The translations under genes were made by a program, and so were the position numbers. A stretch of DNA of 64,000 bases. Source: Coleophoma eucalyptorum. Taxonomy: Eukaryota; Ascomycota; Leotiomycetes; Helotiales; Dermateaceae. Positions 47,951 through 58,143 of this stretch are shown piece by piece (position 1 is the first letter of the stretch; each line of letters begins with the position of its first letter). The notes under the pieces were generated by a model that saw only the letters and a program-made list of their open reading frames with translations, made no database searches and had not been told where the DNA came from. The DNA lies in NCBI GenBank assembly GCA_026120035.1, contig JALRME010000007.1, positions 992,001 to 1,056,000 on the forward strand, given 5' to 3'.

Positions 47951-49540
47951 ATGGGTTGATATTATTGGGATTACGAGGCGCAATGGACATCAAGCAAGGC
48001 GGATTGGTATATCTAGGATCTAGATAAGCCAGTACTGGAAACCTGTATCGATACTTCTGAATACATTTTTTCCCCTCGCTATTGTTCTCTGAGCATGTGC
48101 GACCTTCAATTACTGAGATTGGTCCATGAACCAGTCAAGAAATCAATCCTTCAAATAGTGGATACACGGTTGTAAGGCCAATTTACATAAGTCGTCTGGG
48201 TCAAAAGATTTATTTGTTAATTTCCAACCTTTCTCGTCTTTCAATTTACGCTTCACCATTTAGTCCATGCCTCAGGGTGGCGCTGTATAAGAAAGAACGG
48301 ATATGCCCATTGCTTCTATTGAGATATTTCAACTACTCTGAAAGGTACCCGTCACGTAGACCAGAGCTTATTGTTGCTCCATCAGAGCTACAAAATACTT
48401 AGTCCTCGGACGTAAAATCCATTCCTCTGCTCAACGCTGTCTTCTAAGATACCCTGTCGAATCCATTACAAACCGGCAGCTGGACTGGTTTAGAACCGAC
48501 CTGAAGCGTCTATTCCATTTGGCCAGCAGAACTACACAATCTAGATTTCCAGTAGAAGTAATGTTAGCTTAAAGAGTCTGATTTGATGCGGGGAAGTCCA
48601 CATTGATCACCTCTCAATTCCTTTTTGGGAGCGAAACCGCAGAGAGAAGCAGAGAAGGAAAGCCTAAAACCGCTCACGGTTGAGAAGACTTTATCCATCA
48701 ATGTTTTATATCAATATGTCTGTCATTGGATCGCAATTGTCTAGTGCTGGCCCGGTAGTTGATTCATACTCCATAAACCATCCATTATCCTTGTTGGACG
48801 TGGGCCACCATAGATGTTTTACGTCTTGGGCGCACCAGATGTGAGAGGCGGCGTGTGTGGATTGGAATACGAGGAATGCAGAATCGCAAAGCGTTCCTGT
48901 CACAGGAATCAGTATTGCGGGATAATTTTCCATTTCCGGAAGTACAATATTGCGAGACCCAAAAAGAAGTGAAGAGTGAAATTTAGCATACCGTTGGTGT
49001 TGATGGCTCCAGGGGGTTGTCAACAGCAGCCGCAGCGCCAACGACAGAAGCTACGGTTTTTTTCTGTGCCATATGAAGCTTGACGGGACTTGGCATCTCC
49101 TATAAGCATGTAAAAAAATTCTCGCTCAACGTTTTCTTTTATCTCTACAAATTAACGTTTTATAAGTTGAGGTCTTGCCTTGTCAAGATCTATTACTATC
49201 ATTCTAAGTACTAGATTGATTGACTTACTATTAGATCAGTTTAGTCGTCATCCCTCTCTCTATCTCGATACATACTAAGGTATTTTTCCTATATCGACTT
49301 TTAATAGTAGGTATGATAGTCTCTTTTTATCTATAAGTTATAGTTCTTAATTCGTCGCTACAGGGTAGCGGTACCTTTAAGATCGTCTTGGGGTTCGAGA
49401 ACCTCTTCGTGTCTTAGCCTCTTTCGATATCCGAAGGTAAAGATATCTCTTTTAGTCACTATTACTTCAATTTCATATATGATATATATATACGACTATT
49501 CTGTTTTGATAGGGTTTAGGTACTAGAAAGAGTAGTTTGG

Positions 49541-50102
49541 TAGAATCAAGAGTTAGAATCAAGAGTTAGAATTAAGAGTCAGAATCCAAAGTATTAATTG
49601 ATTAAGAGTCAAAATCTAAGAGAAGAAATCTAAAGTCAAAATTAAGAGTTAGAGTCTAAAGTTGAAATTAATAGTCAAAATCTAAGAGATACCCCCACCC
49701 CCCTTTTGAAACCTATATATACTAGACGAAACCCCTATATTAAGCAAAAACCAAGTGGTTAAACCTGTGGTTAACTAGTGGGTGATTTTTCAGATTTTCA
49801 AAAAACCAGCCCAGAATATGGGTAAAAGTAGAAACCAGTGGGTTGTTTACAAATTGAAAACCCAGCCCATGGGTACCCAGTGTGTTGAAAGTGAAAGACA
49901 GATCAGGCTTGGTTCCGGAAAAGCTCTCTGATCATGTGATAAACTGTTTAACATTCCCCAACCACCTTAGACAATGTGTGTGTATGAACATGTATATATA
50001 TACATCCATAGACCTATTCAAAAATAGGGTGGACAATGAATTCTCTAAGATATAAAAACTTACCTCTCACCTTTACTAGACATTTCGACACAGTGCGCAG
50101 CC
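49541..50102 (-). mobile_element. Non-autonomous TIR element, copy 3 (inverted, split by an LTR)
   Basis: Same family as copies at 21002 and 50282 but in opposite orientation: the right part (from CCCCTTTTGAAACC about 49705, through AACCAGTGGGTTG and CCAGCCCATGGGTACCCAGTG) is the reverse complement of the left end of those copies. It finishes in GTGCGCAGCC at 50102 followed by TA. The terminus is interrupted by a 208-bp solo LTR (49883-50090). The other end was not found, so the left boundary is approximate and the copy is probably truncated. Confidence 0.65.
49883..50090. mobile_element. Solo LTR, Copia-like, with 5-bp target duplication
   Basis: 208 bp that begins TGTTGAAA and ends TTTCGACA (TG...CA with a 7/8 matched terminal inverted repeat). 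It is flanked by the direct repeat CAGTG at 49878-49882 and 50091-50095. Removing it and one CAGTG restores an uninterrupted element terminus (GGGTACCCAGTGCGCAGCC) identical to the ends of sister copies. Internal TATATATATA (about 49993) and a GATATAAAAAC word fit an LTR. The family (Copia versus Gypsy) is inferred from size and ends. Confidence 0.8.
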
Positions 50103-50281
50103 TACTTTTAAGGGTTATTTGACCTACTCTTATAGGGCACGTACAATAAGTTCGTCTCGTAAAAGCGGCCAGATGACGTGTATGAGAGCAGGGGACAACC
50201 GAAGTCAAGCCAGTGTAGCAACATATAAAACAGCGGTACTTAGTCGATTTCCCTTTCCAGGAGTGAAATCACCTATAGGTA

Positions 50282-51093
50282 GGCTGCGCACTGGGTACCC
50301 ATGGGCTGGGTTTTCAATTTGTAAACAACCCACTGGTTTCTACCTATATGGGCTGGTTTTTTGAAAATCTGAAAAACCACCCACTGGTTAACCACTGGTT
50401 TAACCACTGGTTTAACCACTGGTTTTTCACTTAATATGGGGGTTTCGCCTAGTATATAGGGGTATCAAAAGGGGGGGGGGGAGGTATCTCTTAGATTTTG
50501 ACTATTAATTTCAAATTTAGACTCTAACTCTTAATTTTGACTTTAGATTTCTTCTCTTAGATTTTAACTCTTAATTCTAACTTTAGATTTCTTCTCTTGG
50601 ATTTCGACTCTTAATTCTAACTCTCGATTCTAACTTTCGATTTTAGCTCTTGATTTTGACTTTAATTTTAAACGGCCCCTCTTAGTTGCTTCCGACTTGC
50701 TTGTTTATATAAGGTTCCTTAGTCTCTAGTATCTATGGATTCGCTTATTTAGTATGTTTTAAGATTATTACACCAAGCCTAAAAAGATAAACTAAGTAAA
50801 TTAAAAATCTAAAGATAGAATCCAACGTCGAAATTCAAAGTCAAAATTCAAAGTCGAAATTCAAAGTGGAAATCCAAAGTCGAAATCCAAAATCAATATC
50901 TAAAGTCGAAAAATCAAGAGTTAGATTCTAAAGTCGAAATAGAAAGTTAGATCCTAGAGTTAAAATCAAGCAAAGAAACCCCTCTCTCTTTTTAGGGACC
51001 TCTCCCCCTTTATAGTATAAAATTACGTAATAGTTATATAGGCTGGTTATTCGTCCCAATGGTTAACCAGTGGTCTGGTTTTGGTGCGCAGCC
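50282..51093 (+). mobile_element. Non-autonomous TIR element, copy 4
   Basis: 812 bp with perfect GGCTGCGCAC / GTGCGCAGCC ends and TA on each side. The internal order matches copy 1: CCCATGGGCTGG, tandem AACCACTGGTTT units (about 50390-50425), a G-run, the TTTTGACT/TTTAGATTTC arm, and the AAAGTCGAAATCC arm. Both flanks also carry ACCTATAGGTA (50271-50281 and 51095-51105), so either the true duplication is longer than TA or it landed in a palindrome. No ORF. Confidence 0.78.
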
Positions 51094-51349
51094 TACCTAT
51101 AGGTAGATACCAGTAGATAATATTTAGATATAAAATGGCTTATACATTATAGCTTAAGGCAACTGATCCAAAAGTTACATACCTAGGTAAGTTCCTAATC
51201 TCTGTTCGAAAGACAGGGGGGTAACTACCTAAGTAGGTATGTATGTAAAGTACTGTAGTAGGTTTCAGGGGTGAGTCAAACCCGAATCAGACCCGAAAAT
51301 GGTCGAAGTACGAGTATAATAAGTACATAGTGGTACGTATCAGCCTTCT

Positions 51350-51605
51350 ATAAGTAAATTAAGTAAGAAATAAAGAAGTTTAACAATAACTAATTAATGT
51401 ACCTTTGTGTTGTTTGATTTTTAGAGCTTGCCGTATTTCCCAAGGAAAAAAGGCACATATATTTACATAAATAGGTATAGTTAGACTAGTAGATATATAA
51501 AACATAAACTATAGCCTAGTCCAAGTTTAGGTTCATTAGTTAAAACATAAAAACCTAACATAAGTCTAAGCTTAATTTCACAAGATAAAACATAAGTACC
51601 TACAT
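51350..51605. repeat. Diverged copy of the 30180-30500 repeat
   Basis: Shares ordered words with 30180-30500, for example TTTTTAGAGCTTGCC, CCTAGTCCAAGTTT/CCCAGTCCAAGTTT and GTCTAAGCTTAA. Many of the visible differences are transitions, as expected after RIP. Confidence 0.5.
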
Positions 51606-51881
51606 ACTATAATGCCAAAGCTAACCTGAAATAATAGGTAGAAAGTAGGCATCCCCTAACCCGACGGGGGTTCGCGTATGTAGTTACTTAGCAGAGGTGT
51701 GGGGCTAGGGTTGGAGAGGGGCTGCGTTATAGTAGAATTAAAAAATACTTTTAACCTTATAATATAAGTAACATACCTATTATATTCCAAGTTTTCTAAT
51801 TACGCTATCCTGTACGTCATTTTAGATGTTTTAATATTAAACTCTGACATAAACGATTTCTTCCAACAATCAGCTCAGATT

Positions 51882-51963
51882 GGTTGCGTGGTGTAGTGGT
51901 TATCACGTCTCGTTTACATTAAAAGATCCGAGCAGGTCGCAGGTTCGAGCCCTGCCGCGATCA
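51882..51963 (+). tRNA. tRNA-Val (UAC anticodon) with a 9-nt intron
   Basis: The acceptor stem GGTTGCG pairs with CGCGATC (with G-U pairs), followed by discriminator A at 51963. The D arm is GTG...CAC. The anticodon arm is CTCG / CGAG around the loop TTTACA-C, giving anticodon TAC at 51915-51917. Nine bases (51919-51927, TTAAAAGAT) sit one base 3' of the anticodon, the standard intron position; without them the loop has 7 nt. The T arm GCAGG-TTCGAGC-CCTGC is perfect. A box GGTGTAGTGG and B box GGTTCGAGCCC are present. The bottom pair of the anticodon stem (T27-C43) is mismatched. T5 and T8 runs downstream can terminate Pol III. Confidence 0.85.
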
Positions 51964-52003
51964 AATCAGCTGATCATCCCCATGGTGGGATTCCATTTTT
52001 GGA

Positions 52004-52011
52004 TTTTTTTT
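52004..52011 (+). terminator. Pol III terminator of the tRNA gene
   Basis: Run of eight T, 41 nt after the tRNA end; a T5 run at 51996-52000 is a nearer alternative. Confidence 0.6.
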
Positions 52012-52693
52012 CAAGTCAGAGTTAGATTTGATTGGCGTTAGGCTTAAATCGAGCCTGGTAATAAACAATGTACTGTTTGTTAGACGTTGGATGATGGACT
52101 TATTAGTTGCTTTAGATTTTACTCGGGGTTTAAGCCGACTTAGGTTAAATCTAAGTTAAATTTTTTTATATGGATTTGGAGATCCAGATTAGTTGTTTTC
52201 GGGTAGACGAGGGTAAATGCGATTTGTAATAAACAACTTATTTAAGTTGTTAAACACAATATTTTGTTGCATGAAAGGGAATATGGAGTTGGGAGTGTAC
52301 TTGATTTAGACGGACTTCAAGAGTCCTGCTTTGGGTATATACCTGTTTGTGTGATGCCTATAGTGCAAACAAAGCCTGTTATTAAGTACATAATTGTAGA
52401 GAACATTGTCAGTATGGATCTAATGTCGGCATCAATATATTTTTGGCATTACAGTAGCGTGCGCGTTATTACATAATGACTTTCACGTAAATGGATCAAA
52501 TTTAGTATCTAATTTCACTGCTACCCTGCCTGATTAAGACTTCCTCGATATTTCTTAATGCAATAAGTTTCGCTGAGGGTCTGCCTTTTCCCTTCCTTTA
52601 TTTGCCATTCCCTACCTACTACATTATGTAGCCATACTGGCAGTTTGATTTCATGGTGCATGGTGCGTTGAATTGTGTTTGTGTTCCATGTCA

Positions 52694-52911
52694 CCATACC
52701 GTGTAACCTGCGTATTTCCAGATTTGGGGTGTCGTAATTCTACCTAGTCTTGCGGGTTGGGGTAATATATGCAGCACTATTATTGACTCCGCTCCACAGT
52801 TTTCCATACATTATCTCTCTACTGCGTCCTAAAATTACCCCAACCCGCAAGACTAGAATTACGATATCCAAATCTGGAAATACGCACTAAACCCAGGTTA
52901 CACGGTATGGG
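52694..52911. repeat. Inverted repeat, ~75-bp arms, 67-bp loop
   Basis: The left arm 52694-52766 (CCATACCGTGTAACCTG ... TTGCGGGTTGGGGTAAT) is the near-exact reverse complement of the right arm 52834-52911. The right arm has about 9 extra bases next to CGTATTTCC, and there are a few other differences. No ORF inside. Could be a foldback element or the template of a hairpin RNA. Confidence 0.85.
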
Positions 52912-53270
52912 GATAATCTCCTATGCTCTATTCATGCAAGCATGCCTATAAGTTATCGCATATTATCATGCGCCATGCTCCGTTGATTGGCCCAAATCAT
53001 CAATCCTCTACTCCTTTGACAACTATTAAATCTTACCCAAGACTTACATAGGTGATAGTGCCAATCCAGGCAAAGAGTTCACCCTACACATTAGACGCAG
53101 GGTTTTGATAGTATCCAGTGTAACTTGAAAACGAGAAAATCATGGTTGATATACATGAAAGCAGTTGGCCGGTCGGTTACTTCTCATATTTTGTCCTAAA
53201 TTGACCTCGATTTCGTATAGTACCTTTGCTAGGCACGGACCATCATGGATGTCTACTTAGAATCCAAGTA

Positions 53271-53970
53271 TCATGAATATGTAACCTGAGTTCCCCACCA
53301 GCTGCAAGATAGACCGGGTAGGTGTCCTTCTTGGATCGAACTCAAATAAGATTCTCCGTGACATTCACCAGCCAACAAACATTCGAAGATAAGCCCAACC
53401 ATAGCTTCATTGGTCAGCCCTTCAACTAGCAATTGAGAATAATGTGATCTTGCTTGTTGAAACAGTTCCATTCCGTTTCTGTGATCTGAATCACCGGGCC
53501 AGTGATTTTCTCAACCTAAAGACTACGATGAGTGATAATTGAAATCCACCTTTGTTGTTTCTATCGTTGTCGTAAAAAGATGCCAACCCGGCTGATGGAG
53601 ATACAGTATCTATCTTCGCCAAACCCCGATACTTGAATCACATCGTAGGGTAGTACCTACATACTTCTCTTCTCGAGCACTGATATTTGTCAATTGACTG
53701 GTGGAAAACTCTTGGAACTGTGCATAGTAATTTTTATCCCAGTGTTGATCTTGGCTGGCCAACCTTTTGACTGCTACATAGGCATCCAAAGGGAGTGAGC
53801 ATGGAGATAGTATGACGGTGCCCAACACTTGCTGCTCTGACACCAAAATGTAAATGGGCCCATTGTTGTAAGGAGATAAGTCACGGGAAGAAACATGATG
53901 CCAAAGACCATGCTGGCAGAGAAGCAACGCGAAATCCAGAACTGTTCGCCTCTAGATTAGCTTCAAAATG
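53271..53970 (-). pseudogene. Unrecognised, probably broken coding remnant
   Basis: Minus-strand frames encode YILVSEQQVLGTVILSP, then AYVAVKRLASQDQHWDKNYY and, after a gap, DTVSPSAGLASFYDNDRNN and a separate GLTNEAMVGLIFECLLAGE segment. Composition is protein-like, but frames and stops do not connect in any splice model I tried. I do not recognise a family. Confidence 0.3.
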
Positions 53971-54172
53971 GCACAGAAAATCGCTCATTTGACAGGTTGA
54001 AGCAACGCCCTTCAGGCTCCTGTGCGTGTAAGAAGTAAACCTCCGGGTAAAGAACGCATCAGGATAGCGTATGTATGCCAGTAAACATTCAAATTATCCC
54101 TGCTATCCCTAATACCTATAGGTAGAGTGAAGCATCAAAACTTTGCCAACTCTTAACCTCTAAAATATCCTT

Positions 54173-55666
54173 TTAATGTCGATTTCTATAATATTTTGCA
54201 CACTTCCCTTCTAACCACCGTGCAAAACTGACACTAGGTGCATCAACCCATCTTTCAACACGGGCTGCAATGGCAAAGACTATAGCTGTAAAGATGAGAT
54301 ACCAGATACCACAGAGTAACCAGTACAAGACCGTATTAGCGTGCGGCTCGACATTCAGTAAGCGCAATAGAATTGCCTGGATGCTTAGACCAAAGAGTAC
54401 AATACAGAACTCGTGAACCAAGTAAAGGGAAAAGGAAATCTTTCCGAGATATTGACAGATGTTACTTTCAAACAGACCTTTAAGTTGGCCCAGTTGTGAG
54501 ATGGAGAGAAGTAGTGCTACTCCGGAAATTGACCACCAAAAGCGAGCATGGTCCTCCATACTCAAACCCATAGGAATGAGTGAGCGAAGGGTTTCAAAAC
54601 CGGGCATTGGATTGAGCTTTGCATCTGGGACGATGAGGGCTGGGAATCCTGCAACGTAAAATGCTATAGCGAACACGGCGGACCATAAGATGCTGTGCCT
54701 TGATAGCCTTTTGGATGGGATATTGTCGTTATCTTCCTGGCCCAGATTGAAGTCCGCGATGAACATGCCCGCAGAAAAGCAGAAGATATTCCAGCTCCCC
54801 AAAATCATACCAAAGCCAGAGAAAAATGCAATCAAACCCATTCTGATACCACTATTTCTCATCCGTGCCAAGATGAACAATAGAAGATAACACACCAAAG
54901 ATCCGTAGAATTCTATCGGGATAGTCCATATAACGGCATCATACTTGGGATGAATCACAAGGCCCCGTAATGAAAGCTTGCAATTATAGATGGGATTAAC
55001 CAGTCGATTGGTCTCTGCAAGCCAGTCCATGAATTGGGCAGATAGACTAATCTCGGGAACAAACGTGAAGTTCAGCGGCGGCATAAATCCAAAACGGGTT
55101 GCCACCATTTCACAGAAAGTTAAAATAATCGGTGGTAGATAGAGCCTAAACCCACGGCGAAACATAGATGAGGAGACGGCTGGGTAAACTTGGTGACTTA
55201 AGCCTCCTCGAATCCAGCGGAGAGAGTTTTGTGTGAGTACATAACCGGAGAGAGCGAAAAAGAGAGAGACTGCCGTTCCACCCGATACAAAAATTGTTCT
55301 TAGGATAGGTAGCTGAAGAATGTTGTTTTGGTTTTTGTCTGAATGCCAGGCTGCGACAACGGACGCCCAACACCCCATGGCGTGAAAGATATAGACACCC
55401 AAGGCGGCAACTCCACGAACTCCATCCAACCATGAAGTTTGACGTAGCTGGAGTGACCCTGAAGATGGGTAGCAGAGGAACTTGCGAACCATCAATGAGG
55501 ATTTGAGTTTCCCAGGAAAGAAGCGAGAGGCAGTGTTGAATGGAGAAGCGGATGTAGGACTATCATCTTGGTGGATGATGGCCTCCGAATTGTTCTCTAA
55601 GTCAAAGCTTGATTCATGTCCCATAATCTTCTGGCTGAAATTGAGGCGATTGTTGATAAAAGACAT
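54173..55666 (-). CDS. Membrane acyltransferase (acyltransferase_3 family), paralogue A
   Basis: Multi-pass O-acyltransferase of the acyltransferase_3 (OatA/NRF-6-like) family, which moves acyl groups onto sugars or other acceptors across membranes. Intronless, 497 residues. After about 75 hydrophilic residues the signature TSWLDGVRGVAALGVYIFHA appears with the conserved Arg and catalytic-type His. SLFFALSGYVLTQNS, YDAVIWTIPIEFYGS and ISFSLYLVHEFCIVLFG follow; about nine to ten membrane segments. The ATG at 55666 is the first in frame; the downstream MGHESS is possible. It shares its direction with the adjacent GT32 gene and is a paralogue of the protein at 60378. Confidence 0.88.
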   Translation of the reverse strand: MSFINNRLNFSQKIMGHESSFDLENNSEAIIHQDDSPTSASPFNTASRFFPGKLKSSLMVRKFLCYPSSGSLQLRQTSWLDGVRGVAALGVYIFHAMGCWASVVAAWHSDKNQNNILQLPILRTIFVSGGTAVSLFFALSGYVLTQNSLRWIRGGLSHQVYPAVSSSMFRRGFRLYLPPIILTFCEMVATRFGFMPPLNFTFVPEISLSAQFMDWLAETNRLVNPIYNCKLSLRGLVIHPKYDAVIWTIPIEFYGSLVCYLLLFILARMRNSGIRMGLIAFFSGFGMILGSWNIFCFSAGMFIADFNLGQEDNDNIPSKRLSRHSILWSAVFAIAFYVAGFPALIVPDAKLNPMPGFETLRSLIPMGLSMEDHARFWWSISGVALLLSISQLGQLKGLFESNICQYLGKISFSLYLVHEFCIVLFGLSIQAILLRLLNVEPHANTVLYWLLCGIWYLIFTAIVFAIAARVERWVDAPSVSFARWLEGKCAKYYRNRH

Positions 55667-56642
55667 GCTGAAGGATTTGTTCCAAAGTTCAGCATATCAT
55701 GAAGTGCGGAGCTTTGAGTCTAAGACGTAGAGTATGGCCTTCTCTCCAAGGCCCAATTGAGGATCTTTAAGGTCAGGAATATCGAAGACCACTACCAACC
55801 ATTGGTTGCACCTGGAAAGCCTCTGTTATTTCGTGTTGAAAGGATGAAGATAGTTGTTGTCGAAGTTAAGATACGTTTCAGTCGTGCTGCCTATCACGTG
55901 CCAATGGTTTCATCCTTAGCATTGACCAGGTGATTATAATCTGAGCGCGTAAGGGCCGACAATGGTCTTGTCAAGGATTAGATGGCCTAGCTGAACTCTT
56001 TGGTCCGGAATATCTAGCGTACCAAGTAGCCACCAAGCCAGATAGTATTTAGTGTATGAGACATAAGCTTTCATTGAGAACAAGATCATAAGAGATTAAG
56101 CGACGTACTCCCACTTTGCAAACACCAATGGACTTATCCATACGTCTATAAATGATATTTTAACTTACAGTTCTAGAACTCATCTTGACAGTTTGTGCAT
56201 CTGGAGAAAATCATCTCCGACTGATTTTTATTCCCTTGCCAAACAGTCTCTAGATTTCTACAAGGGTAACAAAAATGCGAATGTCTATATACCTTTGCTT
56301 GCTATAGTAATTTACACTATGGTATGATGCGTAGAGTGCAGACTATGAACAAAATTTAAATGACCAACCAAAAAAGAAATCAAAAAGCTATGTAGTATTT
56401 TGAGGTTTATAAGTCCCCAACGTTGTGCTCTTTCCAATAGGAGACTAGTCTAGAATTCATGTAAAACCAATCATTGGTATCCAAAAGTAACTCAAACGCC
56501 CACTAAGTATTCCCTTATCATATGTACAATGCAAAGACTCTTATTTCCACAAAAGCTCTTTACTCTTTGAGTTCAGGCCAGCTCACTAGCCATGGAACGA
56601 CTAGGCTTCAAGAAAGCCTAACTAGACCAAATATGGGTGTAT
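55667..56642. other. Intergenic region
   Basis: About 975 bp between the acyltransferase start and the GT32 stop; no gene seen, moderately AT-rich from 56000 to 56500. Confidence 0.5.
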
Positions 56643-58090
56643 TCATTGCCCAGAATTTTCAGCTTTTGTTTGCTCAGCTGCATTTGCCGTGGTTGTGGTT
56701 GAAGTTGAGGTCGCTACTGGAATATTCTGAGGTGAATTCGCATCTGCAGCCTTCACAAGAGCAGCTTGGGCATCTGCCGCCTTCTGACAAGCGTTGTTCA
56801 AGTCTATGGCTTTTTGATCGGCAATTTCCTTCTCCTGAGCAATATCCTGTTCAAGTTGCTTCATTTCCATGTCATTGACCCACCATTGATGCCGATCTAT
56901 CAATGTGGCTTGCTCTTCTGGGGACAGTTTCTCAAATGCTGCGGTATTGTCATCCCATTCTTTTACGCACTCTGGATTCCAGTTGCATTCTTCAACCATT
57001 CCATAAGCGGGATGGCTGTATCTTTGGTGACGTGTGGGCCACAACGAGGCATGGTAGTGGTGTTTGACAAGTGCATTCTTTGAGTCGTGATTCCCAGAGT
57101 TCGAATGTCCTTGTCCCGCCGCAAACGCTTCCACTGTAAGAACCAAAATGTTGCCTACTCGTTTTGGCTCGGTCAGGTTGTGGAAGTTGGGTACCCACTC
57201 AATCTTTTGGCTCGTTTGTGCACTCATCTCAGCTATGATTGCTGCAGTGAAAGCAGACGGTCCTGTGCCACTAATTACTTCATCGAAATTTAACTGGATC
57301 TCCGAAATTGAGACATTTTGCGCCTTCGCCATGCTATGTAGCCAGGATATAACATTATCGACTAGGCGCATCATGACAGGAGCTCTCGGTCTGCAGGCGA
57401 ACGTCCATTGACAAAAAGACTGTGATTTTGGGCCCAAGATTTTGTGATCCGCAAATGAGGGTTCATCAATCTCAACCCCTATAATGAGATCTACGTCTCT
57501 CTCATCCATGTTGTACGGGATCCACATATTGACCGGTCGCAATGCTGAGACATCGATGTCGGCATAGACCCCACCTTCCACATACATGACAAGGTACCTG
57601 AGTAGATCTGCCTTGATAATCTTCAACTGAAGAGCGCGATAGACATCTACCACATCAGGTCGGTTCAGACCATCAGGGCCGAAATGCGTCTGTACGTAGT
57701 GCATATCATTGTCGTCGGTCAAGACCTCATATCTATAATGTGTTAGTCAGGGTCACTGATCATGCTCCCGTTCAGTAGACCATACCTGTACATGGGATTT
57801 ATCTCAAGCCAACTTCTCGCACGCTCTGATTCTCGTCCGTCAAATGCGAACGGGTTGACTTTCCATATTTGCCATATCTTTTTAGGAATTTCGACACCGT
57901 CGATATTCGGCAACTGCAATGGATGTTGATAAGCAAGGACGCGCTTGAGTACGTCGGCTGGTTTTATGGTATTCGTTCCATAGGACTGAGCTTTAAAACA
58001 AATATAGAGAAAGACACATGCGACGTAAGTTGACAAAATTCTTTGCATCTGCTTTGGCCAACGGACTCCAAATAGCGTGATCATCTGCAT
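56643..58090 (-). CDS. GT32 family glycosyltransferase (Och1/Hoc1-like fold)
   Basis: Type II membrane glycosyltransferase, probably in the Golgi. Exons 58090-57786 and 57732-56643 (53-nt intron) give 464 residues. A short cytosolic end and one N-terminal hydrophobic anchor (ILSTYVACVFLYICF) are followed by the GT32 opening IPKKIWQIWKVNPF and NPMYRYEVLTDDN. Metal-binding DXD motif at residues 160-162 within LVMYVEGGVYADIDVSAL. TGPSAFTAAI and HHYHASLWPTRHQRYSHPAY are further family blocks. The C-terminal 110 residues are unusual: WNPECVKEWDDNTAAFEKLS, a predicted coiled coil and a Thr/Ala-rich tail. Donor sugar is not readable; GDP-mannose or UDP-galactose are options. It lies between two acyltransferase_3 genes. 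Confidence 0.88.
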
Positions 58091-58120
58091 TTTGAATAGG
58101 TTATAGCTCTCCGATTGGAA

Positions 58121-58143
58121 AGGGAAGGGAAGGGAAGGGAAGG
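58121..58143 (+). repeat. GGGAA pentamer repeat
   Basis: Four to five AGGGA/GGGAA units just upstream of the GT32 start codon (pyrimidine-rich in the sense direction). Confidence 0.85.

Larger units (their letters stand above)
47951..51881. other. Gene-free block with repeats
   Basis: About 3.9 kb. 47951-49080 is ordinary intergenic sequence with one unassigned minus-strand frame (48706-49041). From 49080 on it is AT-rich and repeat-filled: two TIR elements, a solo LTR and the diverged repeat at 51350-51605. Confidence 0.5.
51964..54172. other. Gap with an inverted repeat and unassigned frames
   Basis: About 2.2 kb. AT-rich to 52650, then a strong inverted repeat (52694-52911). At 53271-53970 there are broken minus-strand frames that I cannot name. 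Confidence 0.45.

Noticed and set aside
48706..49041. 111-codon minus-strand frame, possibly spliced to an ATG at 49070
   Set aside because: Neither the long frame nor the spliced version (MAQKKTVASVVG...) resembles a family; evidence too weak to list as a gene.
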